DNA of 64,000 bases from Chitinimonas prasina (GCF_030160395.1 NZ_BSOG01000001.1:648117-712116); one strand, 5' to 3'; shown: positions 18,754 to 28,264, counted from the first letter of the stretch. The notes: generated by a model not told the origin, from the letters alone. Program-made: numbers and translations.

Positions 18754-19464
18754 TTAGGAGGCGAAGGCGATGATGATGCGCTTGTTCTGCTTGCCTTCGC
18801 TGCGTATCTTCTGCACCACTAGGCGGCCTACCTCGGCCGTATTGTGCACATGGGTACCACCACAGGGCTGTAGGTCGGTGCCGGTCACCTCGATCAGCCT
18901 GACCGTGCCCGTGCCACGCGGGGGCGATACCGACATGGTCTTGACCAACTCGGGATTGGCATCCAGCTCGGCCTCGTCCACCCAGCGGGCAGTCACCGGC
19001 TGCGCCGCCTCTACGAGGGCATTGAGGCCTGCTTCGATGGCCTCCTTGTCCAGCGCTTCCATCTCCACCGCGAAATCCAGCCTGGCCTTGTCGGCCGCCA
19101 CCTGGCCGCCAGTGACCGGCGCCGCCACCACCTTGCACAGCAGGTGCAGGGCGGTGTGGTAGCGCATATGGGCGTAGCGGCGATCCCAATCCAGCACCAG
19201 GGTCACCTCCTCACCCACCTGCGGCAGGCTGCTGCCCTCGGCGGGTAGGTGTAGCACGGCATCAGCCGTCGCCCCCTTCACCGTATTGCTGATAACGACA
19301 ATGCTGCCATCCTGTCGCAACAACTGGCCGCTATCGCCGGGCTGCCCGCCGCCGTTGGGGTAGAACACGGTGCGGTCAAACTGCATCCCCTGCTCATCCA
19401 CCGCGGTGACGATGGCGGTGCACAGGCGTAGATAGGCGTCGGTACGGAACAATAGCTCGCTCAT
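18754..19464 (-). CDS. alaX: alanyl-tRNA editing protein AlaX
   Basis: A 236-residue free-standing homologue of the AlaRS editing domain. The zinc ligands are H103 and H107 in HTALH, and C201 and H205 in CGGTH. It hydrolyses Ser- or Gly-tRNA(Ala) mischarged by alanyl-tRNA synthetase, a proofreading function in trans. Its N-terminal part is a beta-barrel with GGGQPGDSG, also found in AlaRS. Its start overlaps the ubiJ stop by 4 bp (ATGA), so it is translationally coupled to ubiJ, although no functional link to ubiquinone is known. Confidence 0.93.
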   Translation of the reverse strand: MSELLFRTDAYLRLCTAIVTAVDEQGMQFDRTVFYPNGGGQPGDSGQLLRQDGSIVVISNTVKGATADAVLHLPAEGSSLPQVGEEVTLVLDWDRRYAHMRYHTALHLLCKVVAAPVTGGQVAADKARLDFAVEMEALDKEAIEAGLNALVEAAQPVTARWVDEAELDANPELVKTMSVSPPRGTGTVRLIEVTGTDLQPCGGTHVHNTAEVGRLVVQKIRSEGKQNKRIIIAFAS

Positions 19465-20039
19465 GGCGTCTCGGGTGGCGTGGTGGGTCGTTCCAGCCGC
19501 TGCAGCCGCTTCTCCAGCCTGGCCACATCGTCACGCAGGGTATCCACCTGCGTCACGAAATGCGCCGTGGCCGGCCGGGTAGCCAGCAGCCGTGCTTCTT
19601 CCTGCAGGTATTCCTGGGTGGCTTCGGCCAGATTGCGGGCAATGCGGCGGGGGTCGCCCACCAGCCCGCGTGCCCAAGTAGCCATCCGGTGCGCCGGTAT
19701 GTCACCTACCACCCGCGCCAGATCCGCCTCCGCATCCCAATCCAGCGCCTGCAGTACCCGGCCTACCGTGGCCGCCAACTGGCTGTCGCCGGCCAGTTGC
19801 AGCTCACGCTCGGCGGCAGGGTCGCGCAAGGCCAGGCGGGGCAGCAGCCAGGGGGCAATAGCGATACTGGCGTGAGGGGGTGCCACGCTGGCCAGTAGAT
19901 AGCCGTCGTCACCAATGACAAACACCAGGCGGAAAGGCGGCACGCTGATGGCGACCACCTGTCCGGCATGGTGGCGCAACTCGCCCCGCAGGTCTGCCCG
20001 CTGGTTCAGCAGGTGATTGAGCAAGGCCAGCCGCAGCAT
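19461..20039 (-). CDS. ubiJ: ubiquinone biosynthesis accessory factor UbiJ (SCP2 domain)
   Basis: A 192-residue protein matching UbiJ/YigP. It has an SCP2 sterol-carrier-like N-terminal domain (residues 5-110, with PFRLVFVIGDDG and LQLAGDSQLAA), which binds isoprenoid lipids. It ends in a helical, coiled-coil region (VDTLRDDVARLEKRLQRLE) typical of UbiJ. It supports the cytosolic Ubi complex that carries out hydroxylation and methylation of octaprenyl phenols. The position near ubiE and ubiB, the classical ubiE-ubiJ-ubiB arrangement interrupted by extra genes, strongly supports the assignment. Confidence 0.92.
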   Translation of the reverse strand: MLRLALLNHLLNQRADLRGELRHHAGQVVAISVPPFRLVFVIGDDGYLLASVAPPHASIAIAPWLLPRLALRDPAAERELQLAGDSQLAATVGRVLQALDWDAEADLARVVGDIPAHRMATWARGLVGDPRRIARNLAEATQEYLQEEARLLATRPATAHFVTQVDTLRDDVARLEKRLQRLERPTTPPETP

Positions 20040-20042
20040 GGA

Positions 20043-20663
20043 TCAGACCGGCTGTTCGTCGTTGTAGCGCTCGTTGGGCTCGCGCCAACGGTCAACAAAA
20101 CGCAGACGGCTCTTCACCGGGTCGGTATCCACCTCGATGATGCGGCGGGCATAGGGCCGCAGCACATCGGCGATGCTGTTGAGCGAACCGATCAGGTAGA
20201 GATCGACGTTCTCGTACTCCACCAGGTTCTGCACCGGCTCATGGAAATCGCCATCGCCGGCAAACAGGGCCAGCTTGGTCCATTTGCGCTTATGGAAGGA
20301 ACGGGTCATGTGATAGACCAGGCCCACGTCGACCGCCTTTTGGGTGGTGATCTCGTAGGTGACGTGCGTCTGCTCGGGGTGCACCACCGGGCCACCGCCA
20401 AGGTGGTTGGGCCAGTACAGCTGTTTTTTCTGCAACCAGTAATTCTTCACCCGCAGGCCAGGGCCCTTGGGATAGGGAAACGACAAGGCATTGTGCAGCT
20501 TGGAGGACATGGACTGGTTGTCGTCGGCATTGAAGAAATAGCCTTCATCCACCTGGTCACCCAGTTCCTCTTCTATCAGCTTGCGCAATTCCAGGTAGTT
20601 GATCTTTTCCCGGCCAAATGCCTTGTAGGCATAGGCGCCGTCGATAAACAAACCGATGCTCAT
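20043..20663 (-). CDS. NYN domain (LabA/PIN-like) putative ribonuclease
   Basis: About 206 residues from the ATG at 20663 (MSIGLFIDG). NYN domains share the PIN-nuclease fold; the acidic metal-binding residues are visible in LFIDGAYAY, in the central YFFNADDNQ region and in ALFAGDGDF. It is probably a metal-dependent RNase of the LabA/DUF88 group acting in the cytoplasm. It sits between the zinc-ribbon gene and ubiJ with only 3 bp to ubiJ, so it is co-transcribed with the ubiquinone genes. Its RNA target is unknown. A TTG further upstream gives six extra residues but lacks a ribosome binding site. Confidence 0.85.
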   Translation of the reverse strand: MSIGLFIDGAYAYKAFGREKINYLELRKLIEEELGDQVDEGYFFNADDNQSMSSKLHNALSFPYPKGPGLRVKNYWLQKKQLYWPNHLGGGPVVHPEQTHVTYEITTQKAVDVGLVYHMTRSFHKRKWTKLALFAGDGDFHEPVQNLVEYENVDLYLIGSLNSIADVLRPYARRIIEVDTDPVKSRLRFVDRWREPNERYNDEQPV

Positions 20664-20760
20664 TTTGAACGTTCCCAGCAAGTCAATAAATCAAGTTATC
20701 GAGTATCGGCCAAGTATCCACCTCCGGCCGTTTTGCTGCATGGCATTCACCATGCCGCTT

Positions 20761-21438
20761 TTAGTCCAGTAAAGCCAGCACCACGGCAAGGCCCGTCCCA
20801 ACCAGATCGATCGCATCAATCAGATTGCCACTGCCGTTGCTCGCCTGAACCGGCGCTGGCGCCGGTCTCGCGGCCGGAGCGGCAGCCGCTTGCGGTATGG
20901 GCACGGCACGATAGCCTTCCAGCGCCTTGGCCACAGCCTCCTTGTCCAGCACCGCTACCGGCGCACGGCAGTAGCCGCAGGCATCGTCCTTGCGGATATC
21001 GACCGGCGCGCCACAGCCCGTGCATTTGACCTGGGCCACGGTCACCGCCAATGCCTGCCGCTCCGGTGCGCTCAGATCGCGGACAAACTGCTTCTCGCGC
21101 AGAAAATGCCAAAACCCGATCAATCGGCCATGTCCCGCTGTGCAGCGGTGGTAGACAAAGCGGTTGTTGCGGACGGCATCGTGGGTCAGCTGCATGGCAA
21201 CGCCACAGCGTAGGCAATTGAACTTGTCGGGCAGGCCGTAACGGCCTTCTTCCTTATGGACATGCAACAGTTCGAACAGTTGCACCACCGCCTGGGGCGC
21301 CAGCTGGGCGCTCTCGTGCTGGTCCAGCCAAATCAGCTGGCAGCTGAAGCAGAAGTCCAGTTCCACTGTGCCGCCCTGGCGGCGGGCATAGTGGGCCGCC
21401 GTCATCGGTGCGCGGCAACCGGGGCAATTCACCGCCAT
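20761..21438 (-). CDS. zf-TFIIB-type zinc-ribbon protein, function unknown
   Basis: A 225-residue protein with several CxxC zinc knuckles. The N-terminal CPGC ... CFSCQLIWLDQHE pattern matches the zf-TFIIB family; a second site uses CLRCG and a CTAGH segment, and a third uses CTGCG with CGYCR. A proline/alanine-rich linker leads to a C-terminal hydrophobic stretch (LVGTGLAVVLALLD) that may touch or anchor in the membrane. The start overlaps the ubiE stop by one base (TGATG), showing translational coupling. No function is established for this family. Confidence 0.8.
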   Translation of the reverse strand: MAVNCPGCRAPMTAAHYARRQGGTVELDFCFSCQLIWLDQHESAQLAPQAVVQLFELLHVHKEEGRYGLPDKFNCLRCGVAMQLTHDAVRNNRFVYHRCTAGHGRLIGFWHFLREKQFVRDLSAPERQALAVTVAQVKCTGCGAPVDIRKDDACGYCRAPVAVLDKEAVAKALEGYRAVPIPQAAAAPAARPAPAPVQASNGSGNLIDAIDLVGTGLAVVLALLD

Positions 21439-22178
21439 CAGAGTTTGAAACCTTTATGCAGCGCCACCACACCGGCGGTCAAGTTGAAGTAGTCCACCTT
21501 GGCAAAGCCCACGTCGCGCATCATCTGCGCCAGTTCTTCCTGGCCAGGATGCATCCGTATGGACTCCGCCAGATACTGGTAGCTGGCCGCATCGTTGGCC
21601 ACCAGCTCGCCCATCTTGGGCAGCAGCTTGAAGGAATACAGGTCATACAGCGGCGCCAGCGGCTTGGCCACCTTGGAGAACTCCAGCACCAGCAGACGGC
21701 CGCCGGGCTTCAGCACGCGCAGCATCTCAGCCAGCGCGGCATCCTTGTGGGTCATGTTGCGCAGGCCGAAAGCCACGGTAACGCAATCAAAATAATTCGC
21801 TGGAAAGGGCAGCTTCTCCGCATCGCACTGAGCCACCGGGTTCAAGTAACCCTTGTCCAGCAGGCGGTCGCGCCCCACGGTCAGCATTGAGCTGTTGATG
21901 TCGGTCAACCAGACCTGGCCACTCTTGCCCACACGCTTGAGAAAAGCCAGCGACAGGTCACCGGTGCCGCCAGCGATATCCAGCACCCTGCCGCCCTCGC
22001 GCACACCGCTCTGGGCAATGGTGAAGGCCTTCCATACCCGGTGCAGACCACCGGACATCAGGTCGTTCATCACATCGTATTTCTTGGCCACGGAGTGGAA
22101 GACCTCAGCCACTTTCTGGGCCTTCTGCGATTCGGCAACGGTCTTGTAGCCAAAATGGGTGGTTTGGTCGTCGCTCAT
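21438..22178 (-). CDS. ubiE: ubiquinone/menaquinone methyltransferase UbiE
   Basis: A 246-residue class I SAM-dependent methyltransferase. The N-terminal THFGYKTV ... [21 protein letters not shown] signature is specific to UbiE. The SAM site is [13 protein letters not shown], and the second family signature is CDAEKLPFP followed by [15 protein letters not shown]. It C-methylates 2-polyprenyl-6-methoxy-benzoquinol (and demethylmenaquinone where menaquinone is made). It overlaps the DUF971 gene upstream by 4 bp and the zinc-ribbon gene downstream by 1 bp. Confidence 0.97.
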   Translation of the reverse strand: MSDDQTTHFGYKTVAESQKAQKVAEVFHSVAKKYDVMNDLMSGGLHRVWKAFTIAQSGVREGGRVLDIAGGTGDLSLAFLKRVGKSGQVWLTDINSSMLTVGRDRLLDKGYLNPVAQCDAEKLPFPANYFDCVTVAFGLRNMTHKDAALAEMLRVLKPGGRLLVLEFSKVAKPLAPLYDLYSFKLLPKMGELVANDAASYQYLAESIRMHPGQEELAQMMRDVGFAKVDYFNLTAGVVALHKGFKL

Positions 22179-22549
22179 ACGGGGTCTCGAGAGAGGCCGG
22201 CGTCCGCCAGCCTTTGCAGATAGTCGTTCCAGTTGGCCGCCTGATCGCGACCCAGCTCGTACAACGTATCCCAGCCATACAGGCCACTGTCATGGCCATC
22301 ATCAAACACCAGCTTCACGGCATAGTGGCCAACCGGTTCAATGCCGCGTATCCCCACCAGGCGCTTGCCCGGCACGGTCTGCATCGGCCCGCCATGGCCA
22401 CGCACCTCGGCCGATGGGCTAAACACCCGCAGGTATTCGCAAGGCAACTGAAAGCGCGCACCATCGTCGAACGCAACCTCCAGCATACGGCTGGCCGCAT
22501 GCAGGGTAAGTTCGGTAGGAATGGGGCTATCGGGGCGCAGACCAGCCAT
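22175..22549 (-). CDS. DUF971 domain protein
   Basis: A 124-residue protein with the DUF971/gamma-butyrobetaine hydroxylase N-terminal fold: [53 protein letters not shown] and WDTLYELG are diagnostic. It is frequently found directly upstream of ubiE in proteobacteria, as here, with a 4-bp ATGA overlap. Eukaryotic relatives carry this domain on 2-oxoglutarate dioxygenases and some Fe-S carrier proteins; the free-standing bacterial protein has no firm function. It is the first gene of the leftward ubi cluster, divergent from phoB. Confidence 0.92.
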   Translation of the reverse strand: MAGLRPDSPIPTELTLHAASRMLEVAFDDGARFQLPCEYLRVFSPSAEVRGHGGPMQTVPGKRLVGIRGIEPVGHYAVKLVFDDGHDSGLYGWDTLYELGRDQAANWNDYLQRLADAGLSRDPV

Positions 22550-22661
22550 GGGGAAGCGATATCATGTACACGTTAACTCACTATGATACCGCGTTGGGCC
22601 GCCTGCCGGGTATGGGTATATCCCGGGCATGGTGCAAGGCAGCGCATTATAATCTGACGAC

Positions 22662-22679
22662 TTGTAATATTTCCGTCAC
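22662..22679 (+). promoter_or_regulatory. candidate Pho box upstream of phoB
   Basis: The 18-mer TTGTAATATTTCCGTCAC matches the E. coli PhoB consensus (two TGTCAT-type half sites 11 bp apart) at 14 of 18 positions. It lies 60 bp before the phoB start, as expected for autoregulation. It is judged by eye only. Confidence 0.5.
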
Positions 22680-22738
22680 GCTGGTTACTTAAGCTCGCAA
22701 CAACTCCTCAATCCAGAGCACAACAGAGCCTACCCAAG

Positions 22739-23425
22739 ATGCCAGCCAATATTCTGCTCGTCGAAGATGAACCCGCCATCCAGGAACTGATCGCCTTTAA
22801 TCTACAACAGGCCGGACACCACGTCCTGCGCGCCGATTCCGCCGAGGCCGGCATGAGCGTGGTGAGGAACGCCCTGCCCGACCTGATCCTGTTGGACTGG
22901 ATGCTGCCTGGCATGTCTGGCATCGAGTTCGCCAAGAAGATACGTAGCGACGAGCGCACCCGCCAGGTACCGGTCATCATGCTGACCGCCCGCTCGGAAG
23001 AGACCGACAAGATCAACGGCCTGGAGACCGGGGCCGACGACTACATCACCAAGCCCTTTAGCCCCCGCGAGCTGCAGGCCCGCATCAAGGCAGTGCTGCG
23101 CCGCCGCGCGCCACAGATGACCGACGACCTGGTCGAGGTCAAGGGCCTGTCGCTGGACCCCGCTACCCACCGCGTCAACGGCAATGGCCAGCCCATAGAC
23201 CTGGGCCCCACCGAGTTCCGCCTGCTGCACTTTTTCATGACCCACCCAGAGCGCGTGCATTCCCGCGCCCAATTGCTGGATCATGTATGGGGCGACCATG
23301 TATTCGTGGAAGAACGCACGGTGGATGTGCATATCCGCCGCCTGCGTTCGGCGCTGGAAGCAACCCGGCACGATGCACTGATCCAGACCGTACGTGGCAC
23401 GGGCTATCGGCTCTCCGCCCTGTAA
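22739..23425 (+). CDS. phoB: phosphate regulon response regulator PhoB
   Basis: A 228-residue OmpR/PhoB-type regulator. The receiver domain (1-120) has the acidic pocket VEDEP, the phosphorylation site D53 in LLDWMLPG, and K105 in ITKPF. The C-terminal winged helix (about 130-228) includes [13 protein letters not shown] and [16 protein letters not shown], characteristic of PhoB. When phosphorylated by PhoR under phosphate limitation it activates Pho-regulon promoters. phoR follows 85 bp downstream, and a candidate Pho box lies upstream. No pst genes are in the window apart from a short PstS-like protein at 15.5 kb. Confidence 0.95.
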   Translation: MPANILLVEDEPAIQELIAFNLQQAGHHVLRADSAEAGMSVVRNALPDLILLDWMLPGMSGIEFAKKIRSDERTRQVPVIMLTARSEETDKINGLETGADDYITKPFSPRELQARIKAVLRRRAPQMTDDLVEVKGLSLDPATHRVNGNGQPIDLGPTEFRLLHFFMTHPERVHSRAQLLDHVWGDHVFVEERTVDVHIRRLRSALEATRHDALIQTVRGTGYRLSAL

Positions 23426-23510
23426 ACTCGGCGCAAGCCAATAGTGGTCGCGGCACGGCGAGGCAATCAGGCCGCCGTGCCTACTGCGTTTTTCTGAACG
23501 GACTGACTTC

Positions 23511-24824
23511 ATGTTCTGGTGGCGTACTGCCGCGCTGCTGTTAGGCGCAATCTTCCTGGCCCTGCTGCTGCAGCCCATCGTCGGCTGGCGGATATCACTG
23601 GCCGTGCTGTCGGGCAGCCTGCTGGCCCTGCTGGGCTATCACCTCTACAACCTGGATCGGCTGGGCCGCTGGCTCAACGACCCCACCCCCGATACCGTGC
23701 CGGAAAGCTACGGCGCCTGGGAAGGCGTCTACAGCCGGCTGTACCGCATGGTGCGGGCGCAGGGCAAGAGCCAGCGCAAGCTCTCTGCCGCCCTCGATCG
23801 CTTTGTGGCAGCCGGCGAAGCCATGCCCGAGGGCGTAGTGGTGCTGGACAGCAATGACCGCATCGAATGGTGTAACCCGCGATCCATGCAGCACCTGGGG
23901 CTGGATCGCAAGAAAGACCTAGGCCAGCATGTGGCCTATCTGGTTCGCCTGCCCGCCTTCCAGCACTACCTCACCACCCAGGATTACAGCCAGCCGGTCA
24001 TCCTCCGCAACGTGGCTGGCAGCGACACCATACTCAGCGTGCAATTGGTGCCCTTCGACAGCACCCGCAAGCTGCTGCTGACCCGCGACATCACCCAGCT
24101 GGAGCGTGTGCAAACCGTACACCGCGACTTTGTTGCCAATGTCTCGCACGAGCTGCGCACGCCGCTGACCGTGGTCGGTGGCTTCCTGGAAACGCTGATC
24201 GACATGCCGGACATGGATCTCGCCACTCGCCAGTCGCAGCTGAAAATGATGTTCGACCAGACAGGCCGCATGCAGCGGCTGGTGGAAGACCTGCTGACGC
24301 TGTCTAGGCTGGAAAGCGGCGCCGAAGGCCGCGAGGATAGGGTCGATGCGGTGCAGTTGGCTCAGGTACTGGCTGCCGAAGCCGAGGGCCTGTCCAAGGG
24401 CCGCCACCAGGTGTGCGTGGAAGTACTCAGCGAAGCCGGCCTGCGCGGCAATTACGACGAGCTGCACAGCGCCTTTGGCAACCTGGTCAGCAATGCCGTG
24501 CGCTATACCCCTGAAGGCGGCCAGATCAGGCTGAAGTGGCGGCTGGAAGACGGCTGCGGGGTGTTCGCCGTGGAAGATACCGGCCTGGGCGTCGAAGCCC
24601 AGCACATTCCCCGCCTGACCGAGCGCTTCTACCGGGTCGATCGCGGCCGCTCCCGCTCCACCGGCGGTACCGGCCTGGGCTTGGCCATCGTCAAGCATAT
24701 CGCCCAGCGCCACCAGGCCAAGCTCGAAGTGAGCAGCGAGTTGGGCAAGGGCAGTTGCTTCCGTATCCGCTTTCCCGCCAACCGGGTGCTGGAGCCTCAG
24801 GAGCTGCTGCTGAGCAGCAAATAG
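23511..24824 (+). CDS. phoR: phosphate regulon sensor histidine kinase PhoR
   Basis: A 437-residue membrane kinase. Residues 1-50 form two membrane segments with a very short loop (the DUF3329 type of PhoR, with no periplasmic sensor). A charged linker leads to a PAS domain (about 95-190: MPEGVVVLDSNDRIEWCN). The HisKA domain has the phospho-acceptor H213 in VANVSHELRTPL, and the ATPase domain shows NLVSNAVRYTPEGG, DTGLGV and GTGLGLAIVKHI. It phosphorylates PhoB; in the known system its activity is set by the Pst transporter and PhoU rather than by direct phosphate binding. Confidence 0.95.
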   Translation: MFWWRTAALLLGAIFLALLLQPIVGWRISLAVLSGSLLALLGYHLYNLDRLGRWLNDPTPDTVPESYGAWEGVYSRLYRMVRAQGKSQRKLSAALDRFVAAGEAMPEGVVVLDSNDRIEWCNPRSMQHLGLDRKKDLGQHVAYLVRLPAFQHYLTTQDYSQPVILRNVAGSDTILSVQLVPFDSTRKLLLTRDITQLERVQTVHRDFVANVSHELRTPLTVVGGFLETLIDMPDMDLATRQSQLKMMFDQTGRMQRLVEDLLTLSRLESGAEGREDRVDAVQLAQVLAAEAEGLSKGRHQVCVEVLSEAGLRGNYDELHSAFGNLVSNAVRYTPEGGQIRLKWRLEDGCGVFAVEDTGLGVEAQHIPRLTERFYRVDRGRSRSTGGTGLGLAIVKHIAQRHQAKLEVSSELGKGSCFRIRFPANRVLEPQELLLSSK

Positions 24825-25012
24825 GTCGCCCCAAGCGGCCTCAGTTTCTCGACAGGCAATGCCGCATTGCGACGAAAGTGCAGTTTCTGGCATTGCCCCC
24901 TAGCAACGCAGAGGCAGTCCATAGCTTGTCTAGACTGCCGTTGGTGCCAGTTGCCCAGGGCTCACGGTCTACCCTAAGATGGGCCTCTTTGTTCCACCCG
25001 CAAAGCGTTGCC

Positions 25013-26086
25013 ATGAACCCCCTGCTTGTCGCCAAATCCCTGGGCCAGCGCATCTGGCTGGACAACCTCTCTCGCGAACTGCTGGCCGGTCCGCTACAGA
25101 AACTGATCACCGAAGACGGCCTGGCCGGCGTGACCTCCAACCCGGCCATCTTCCAGAAATCCATTTCCTCAGGTGCAGGCTACGGCGACGACCTGGCACG
25201 CCTGAAAACCCAGCCGCTGAGCGCCGAGCAACGCTTCGAGGCCCTGGCCGTGCCAGACGTTCAGAGGGCCTGCGACCAGTTTGCCGCCAGCTATCGTGAA
25301 TCTGGCGGCCTGGATGGCTATGTCAGCCTGGAGGTCTCGCCCTACCTGGCCCGCGATGGCGCCGGCACCCTGGCCGCTGCCCAGCGCCTGTGGGCGGCAA
25401 TAGACCGCCCCAATGCCATGATCAAGATACCGGCCACAGCCGAGAGCCTGCCCGCGTTTACAGCCGCCATTGCTGCCGGCATCAATGTCAACGTGACCCT
25501 GATGTTTGGCCAGCAACACTGCGACGCCGTGTTCGAAGCCTACGTCGCCGGTCTGCGCCAGCGTCTTGCCAGCGGCGGCAGCGTGGCCCAGCTGCGCTCG
25601 GTGGCCAGCCTGTTCCTGTCCCGCGTCGACACCCTGGTGGACGCCAGGCTCGATGGCCTGGGCCAGGCCGGCCAGGCGCTTAAGGGCAAGGTCGCCGTGT
25701 CGGTCGTGCGGCAGGCCTATGCCCGTTGGCAAGCCCGCTGGCACGGCCCCGAATGCGCCGACCTGCGTGCCGCAGGCGCCCATATACAGCGCCTGCTTTG
25801 GGCCAGTACCGGCACCAAGAATCCCGCCTATCCCGACACCCTCTATGTCGATGAGCTGATCGGACCCGACACTGTCAACACCCTACCCGATGCCACCCTG
25901 ATCGCCTTCCGCGACCACGGCAAGGCCCAGCCACGGCTGCTGGAAGGCCACGAGCAAGCAGCCGCCGTGCTGGCGCAGCTGGCGGAACTGGGCGTGGACA
26001 TGGATGCCGTCTCGGCACAATTGCAGGCCGATGGCCTCAAGCTGTTCGACGATGCCTTCGACAAGCTACTATCCCTGTTGGCCTGA
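25013..26086 (+). CDS. tal: transaldolase
   Basis: A 357-residue TIM-barrel enzyme of the pentose phosphate pathway that moves a dihydroxyacetone unit from sedoheptulose 7-phosphate to glyceraldehyde 3-phosphate. The N-terminal signature is GVTSNPAIF, and the Schiff-base lysine is K138 in MIKIPAT. The longer length and the SLFLSRVDTLVD motif place it in the Tal type found in many actinobacteria, cyanobacteria and betaproteobacteria rather than the E. coli TalB type. The ATG at 25013 starts at the expected point (MNPLLVAKSLGQRIWLDNLSR); the frame stays open upstream without coding character. A bidirectional terminator follows. Confidence 0.95.
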   Translation: MNPLLVAKSLGQRIWLDNLSRELLAGPLQKLITEDGLAGVTSNPAIFQKSISSGAGYGDDLARLKTQPLSAEQRFEALAVPDVQRACDQFAASYRESGGLDGYVSLEVSPYLARDGAGTLAAAQRLWAAIDRPNAMIKIPATAESLPAFTAAIAAGINVNVTLMFGQQHCDAVFEAYVAGLRQRLASGGSVAQLRSVASLFLSRVDTLVDARLDGLGQAGQALKGKVAVSVVRQAYARWQARWHGPECADLRAAGAHIQRLLWASTGTKNPAYPDTLYVDELIGPDTVNTLPDATLIAFRDHGKAQPRLLEGHEQAAAVLAQLAELGVDMDAVSAQLQADGLKLFDDAFDKLLSLLA

Positions 26087-26105
26087 GCGATAAGCCCAGA
26101 AATGC

Positions 26106-26136
26106 AAAAAGCCGGATCGTGTGATCCGGCTTTTTT
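26106..26136. terminator. bidirectional terminator between tal and kup
   Basis: A perfect 8-bp GCCGGATC/GATCCGGC stem with a 4-nt loop, flanked by five A residues on the left and six T residues on the right. It can end both the rightward tal and the leftward kup transcripts. Confidence 0.92.
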
Positions 26137-26150
26137 GCTTGTGGCTGTAT

Positions 26151-28055
26151 CTACATTTCAACCTGCGTACCCATCTCCACCACCCGGTTAGCCGGAATCT
26201 TGTAGAAATCGGTGGGGCGGGAGGCATTGCGCTGCATCCAGGTAAACACCTTTAGCTGGGGCCAGGACATATCGTAGCGCTTGGCCGGATGACGATCGCA
26301 GATAATAGTCTCGCGCGAGAGGAAATAGGAGGTGGTCATCTCATCACAGACCAGGCCATGGTCGCGCTCCGCCAGCACCAGTATCTCGGGCACCGAAGGG
26401 TCTTCGGTAAAGCCGTAGGTCGCCACGATCTGCCAGAACGATTCCGACAACCGCGTGACCTTGAGCCTGTCCTTGTCCGCCACCTTGGGCACATCGGTAG
26501 AGCCTATGGTGAGGAAGATCACCTGCTCGTGCAGCACTTTGTTGTGCTTGAGGTTATGCAGCAAGGCATGTGGCGTGGTGTCAGCACTGCCGGTCATGAA
26601 GATGGCCGTCCCCTCCACTCGGTGCGGCGGGCTGGCCTCTATGCTTTGTACGAACATTTCCAGAGGCAGCTCGCCATCGTGTATGCGGTGGAACAACTGA
26701 CGCCGGCCACGCTTCCAGGTAAACATCATCACCAGCATGACCAGGCCTACCGCCATGGGGAACCAGCCCCCGGTAGGTATCTTGGGCACATTGGCCGCCA
26801 GCAAGGCAATGTCGATGACGGCAAATGCCACCAGCAGCAGCCGTATGGCGCGGGTGCGCCCAGGGTTGTTTACCTGCTTGAGCGCCACAAACGCCGTAGC
26901 GGTGGTCATGATCATGATGCCGCAAATGGCAAAACCATAGGCTGGCAGAATGTTGGCCGAGGTCTTGAAGCTGAACACCAGCAGCAACACCGCCACGCAC
27001 AGCGCCCAGTTCACACCGGGTATGTAAATCTGGCCGATCTCGCTATCGGAGGTGTGTTCGATGTTCATGCGCGGCATATAGCCCAGCTGTATGGCCTGGC
27101 GAGTAATGGAGAACACCCCGGAGATCAGTGCCTGCGAGGCGATCACCGTGGCGCCGGTAGCCAATATCACCAATGGCAGGATCATGCCCTTGGGCGCCAG
27201 CAGGAAGAAGGCCTGGCCGACAGTACTGGGGTCGTGCAGCGCCAGGGCGCCCTGGCCGTAGTAGTTGAGCAGCAGCGCCGGCAGCACCACGCCAAACCAG
27301 CCGTACTGTATGGGTTTGCGGCCAAAGTGGCCCATGTCTGCATAAATGGCCTCGCCGCCCGTCACCACCAGCACCACGGCACCCAGCGACAGGAACGCCA
27401 ACAAAGGTTGTGCCGCAAAGAACTGGATCGCGTAATAAGGCGACAGCGCCTTCAACACGCTGGGGTCGCGCAGGATGCCGCCTATGCCCAGCACGGCCAG
27501 CGACAGGAACCAGAGCACCACCACTGGGCCAAAGAATTTGCCCACACCAGCCGTGCCGTGCCGCTGCACGGCAAACAGCACAATGATGATAAGCACAGTC
27601 AACGGCAGCACATAGCGCTCGAACGCGGGATCAATGACCTTGAGCCCCTCCACCGCAGACAGCACCGATACCGCAGGCGTCAGCACCCCATCGCCATAGA
27701 ACAGTGCAGCGCCGGCGATGCCCAGCAGGATAAAGATGGAGAACTGGCCGCGCTTGCGCTGGGTATTGCGCAAGGCCAGGGCCATCAGCGCCAGGATGCC
27801 GCCTTCGCCGTTGTTGTCGGCGCGCAACATGAACAGCACGTACTTGAACGAGATCACCAGCAGCAACGCCCAGGTGATCAGCGACAGGATACCCAGCACA
27901 TTGGCCGGATTGGGCACCAGCCCATGGTGCGGACTGAAGCACTCGGCAAAGGCGTAGAGCGGGCTGGTGCCGATATCGCCATAAACCACCCCGAGGGCGG
28001 TCAGCGTCAGGGCGGCAAGCTTCTTGGGGTCTTGTGGGTCTTGCGTGGCGCTCAT
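26151..28055 (-). CDS. kup: low-affinity potassium transport protein Kup
   Basis: A 634-residue inner-membrane K+/H+ symporter of the KUP/HAK/KT family. The N-terminus has the family signature LTALGVVYGDIGTSPLYAF, followed by about 12 membrane segments to residue 430 and a C-terminal cytoplasmic domain (about 440-634: RVEGTAIFM, LHNLKHNKVLHEQVIFL). The motif GDGVLTPAVSVLSAVEG is also diagnostic. It takes up potassium when turgor or pH requires it. It is transcribed alone, with its own terminator shared with tal. Confidence 0.96.
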   Translation of the reverse strand: MSATQDPQDPKKLAALTLTALGVVYGDIGTSPLYAFAECFSPHHGLVPNPANVLGILSLITWALLLVISFKYVLFMLRADNNGEGGILALMALALRNTQRKRGQFSIFILLGIAGAALFYGDGVLTPAVSVLSAVEGLKVIDPAFERYVLPLTVLIIIVLFAVQRHGTAGVGKFFGPVVVLWFLSLAVLGIGGILRDPSVLKALSPYYAIQFFAAQPLLAFLSLGAVVLVVTGGEAIYADMGHFGRKPIQYGWFGVVLPALLLNYYGQGALALHDPSTVGQAFFLLAPKGMILPLVILATGATVIASQALISGVFSITRQAIQLGYMPRMNIEHTSDSEIGQIYIPGVNWALCVAVLLLVFSFKTSANILPAYGFAICGIMIMTTATAFVALKQVNNPGRTRAIRLLLVAFAVIDIALLAANVPKIPTGGWFPMAVGLVMLVMMFTWKRGRRQLFHRIHDGELPLEMFVQSIEASPPHRVEGTAIFMTGSADTTPHALLHNLKHNKVLHEQVIFLTIGSTDVPKVADKDRLKVTRLSESFWQIVATYGFTEDPSVPEILVLAERDHGLVCDEMTTSYFLSRETIICDRHPAKRYDMSWPQLKVFTWMQRNASRPTDFYKIPANRVVEMGTQVEM

Positions 28056-28264
28056 GTCAGCTTTCTATGCAGCAAACAAGGTAAGGGGCGGGCCCGACCG
28101 CCCTGCCGGCATCGCGATACGACCTCGCATGGCAAGCATTGGCGTCGGGATGTGCCCTGATGGCGGCGGATTATAGACCTGCCGCGCCAGCATGGTGCGC
28201 TGCAATAAGGATAATGCCGCCGAATGGTGCAGCGTTTGCCACACCAGCTTGCCGGTTTTGCCAC

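Noticed and set aside
26289-28160. A 623-codon plus-strand open frame across kup
   Set aside because: The composition (Gln, His and Gly repeats) is an antisense artefact, while kup on the minus strand is complete and well conserved.
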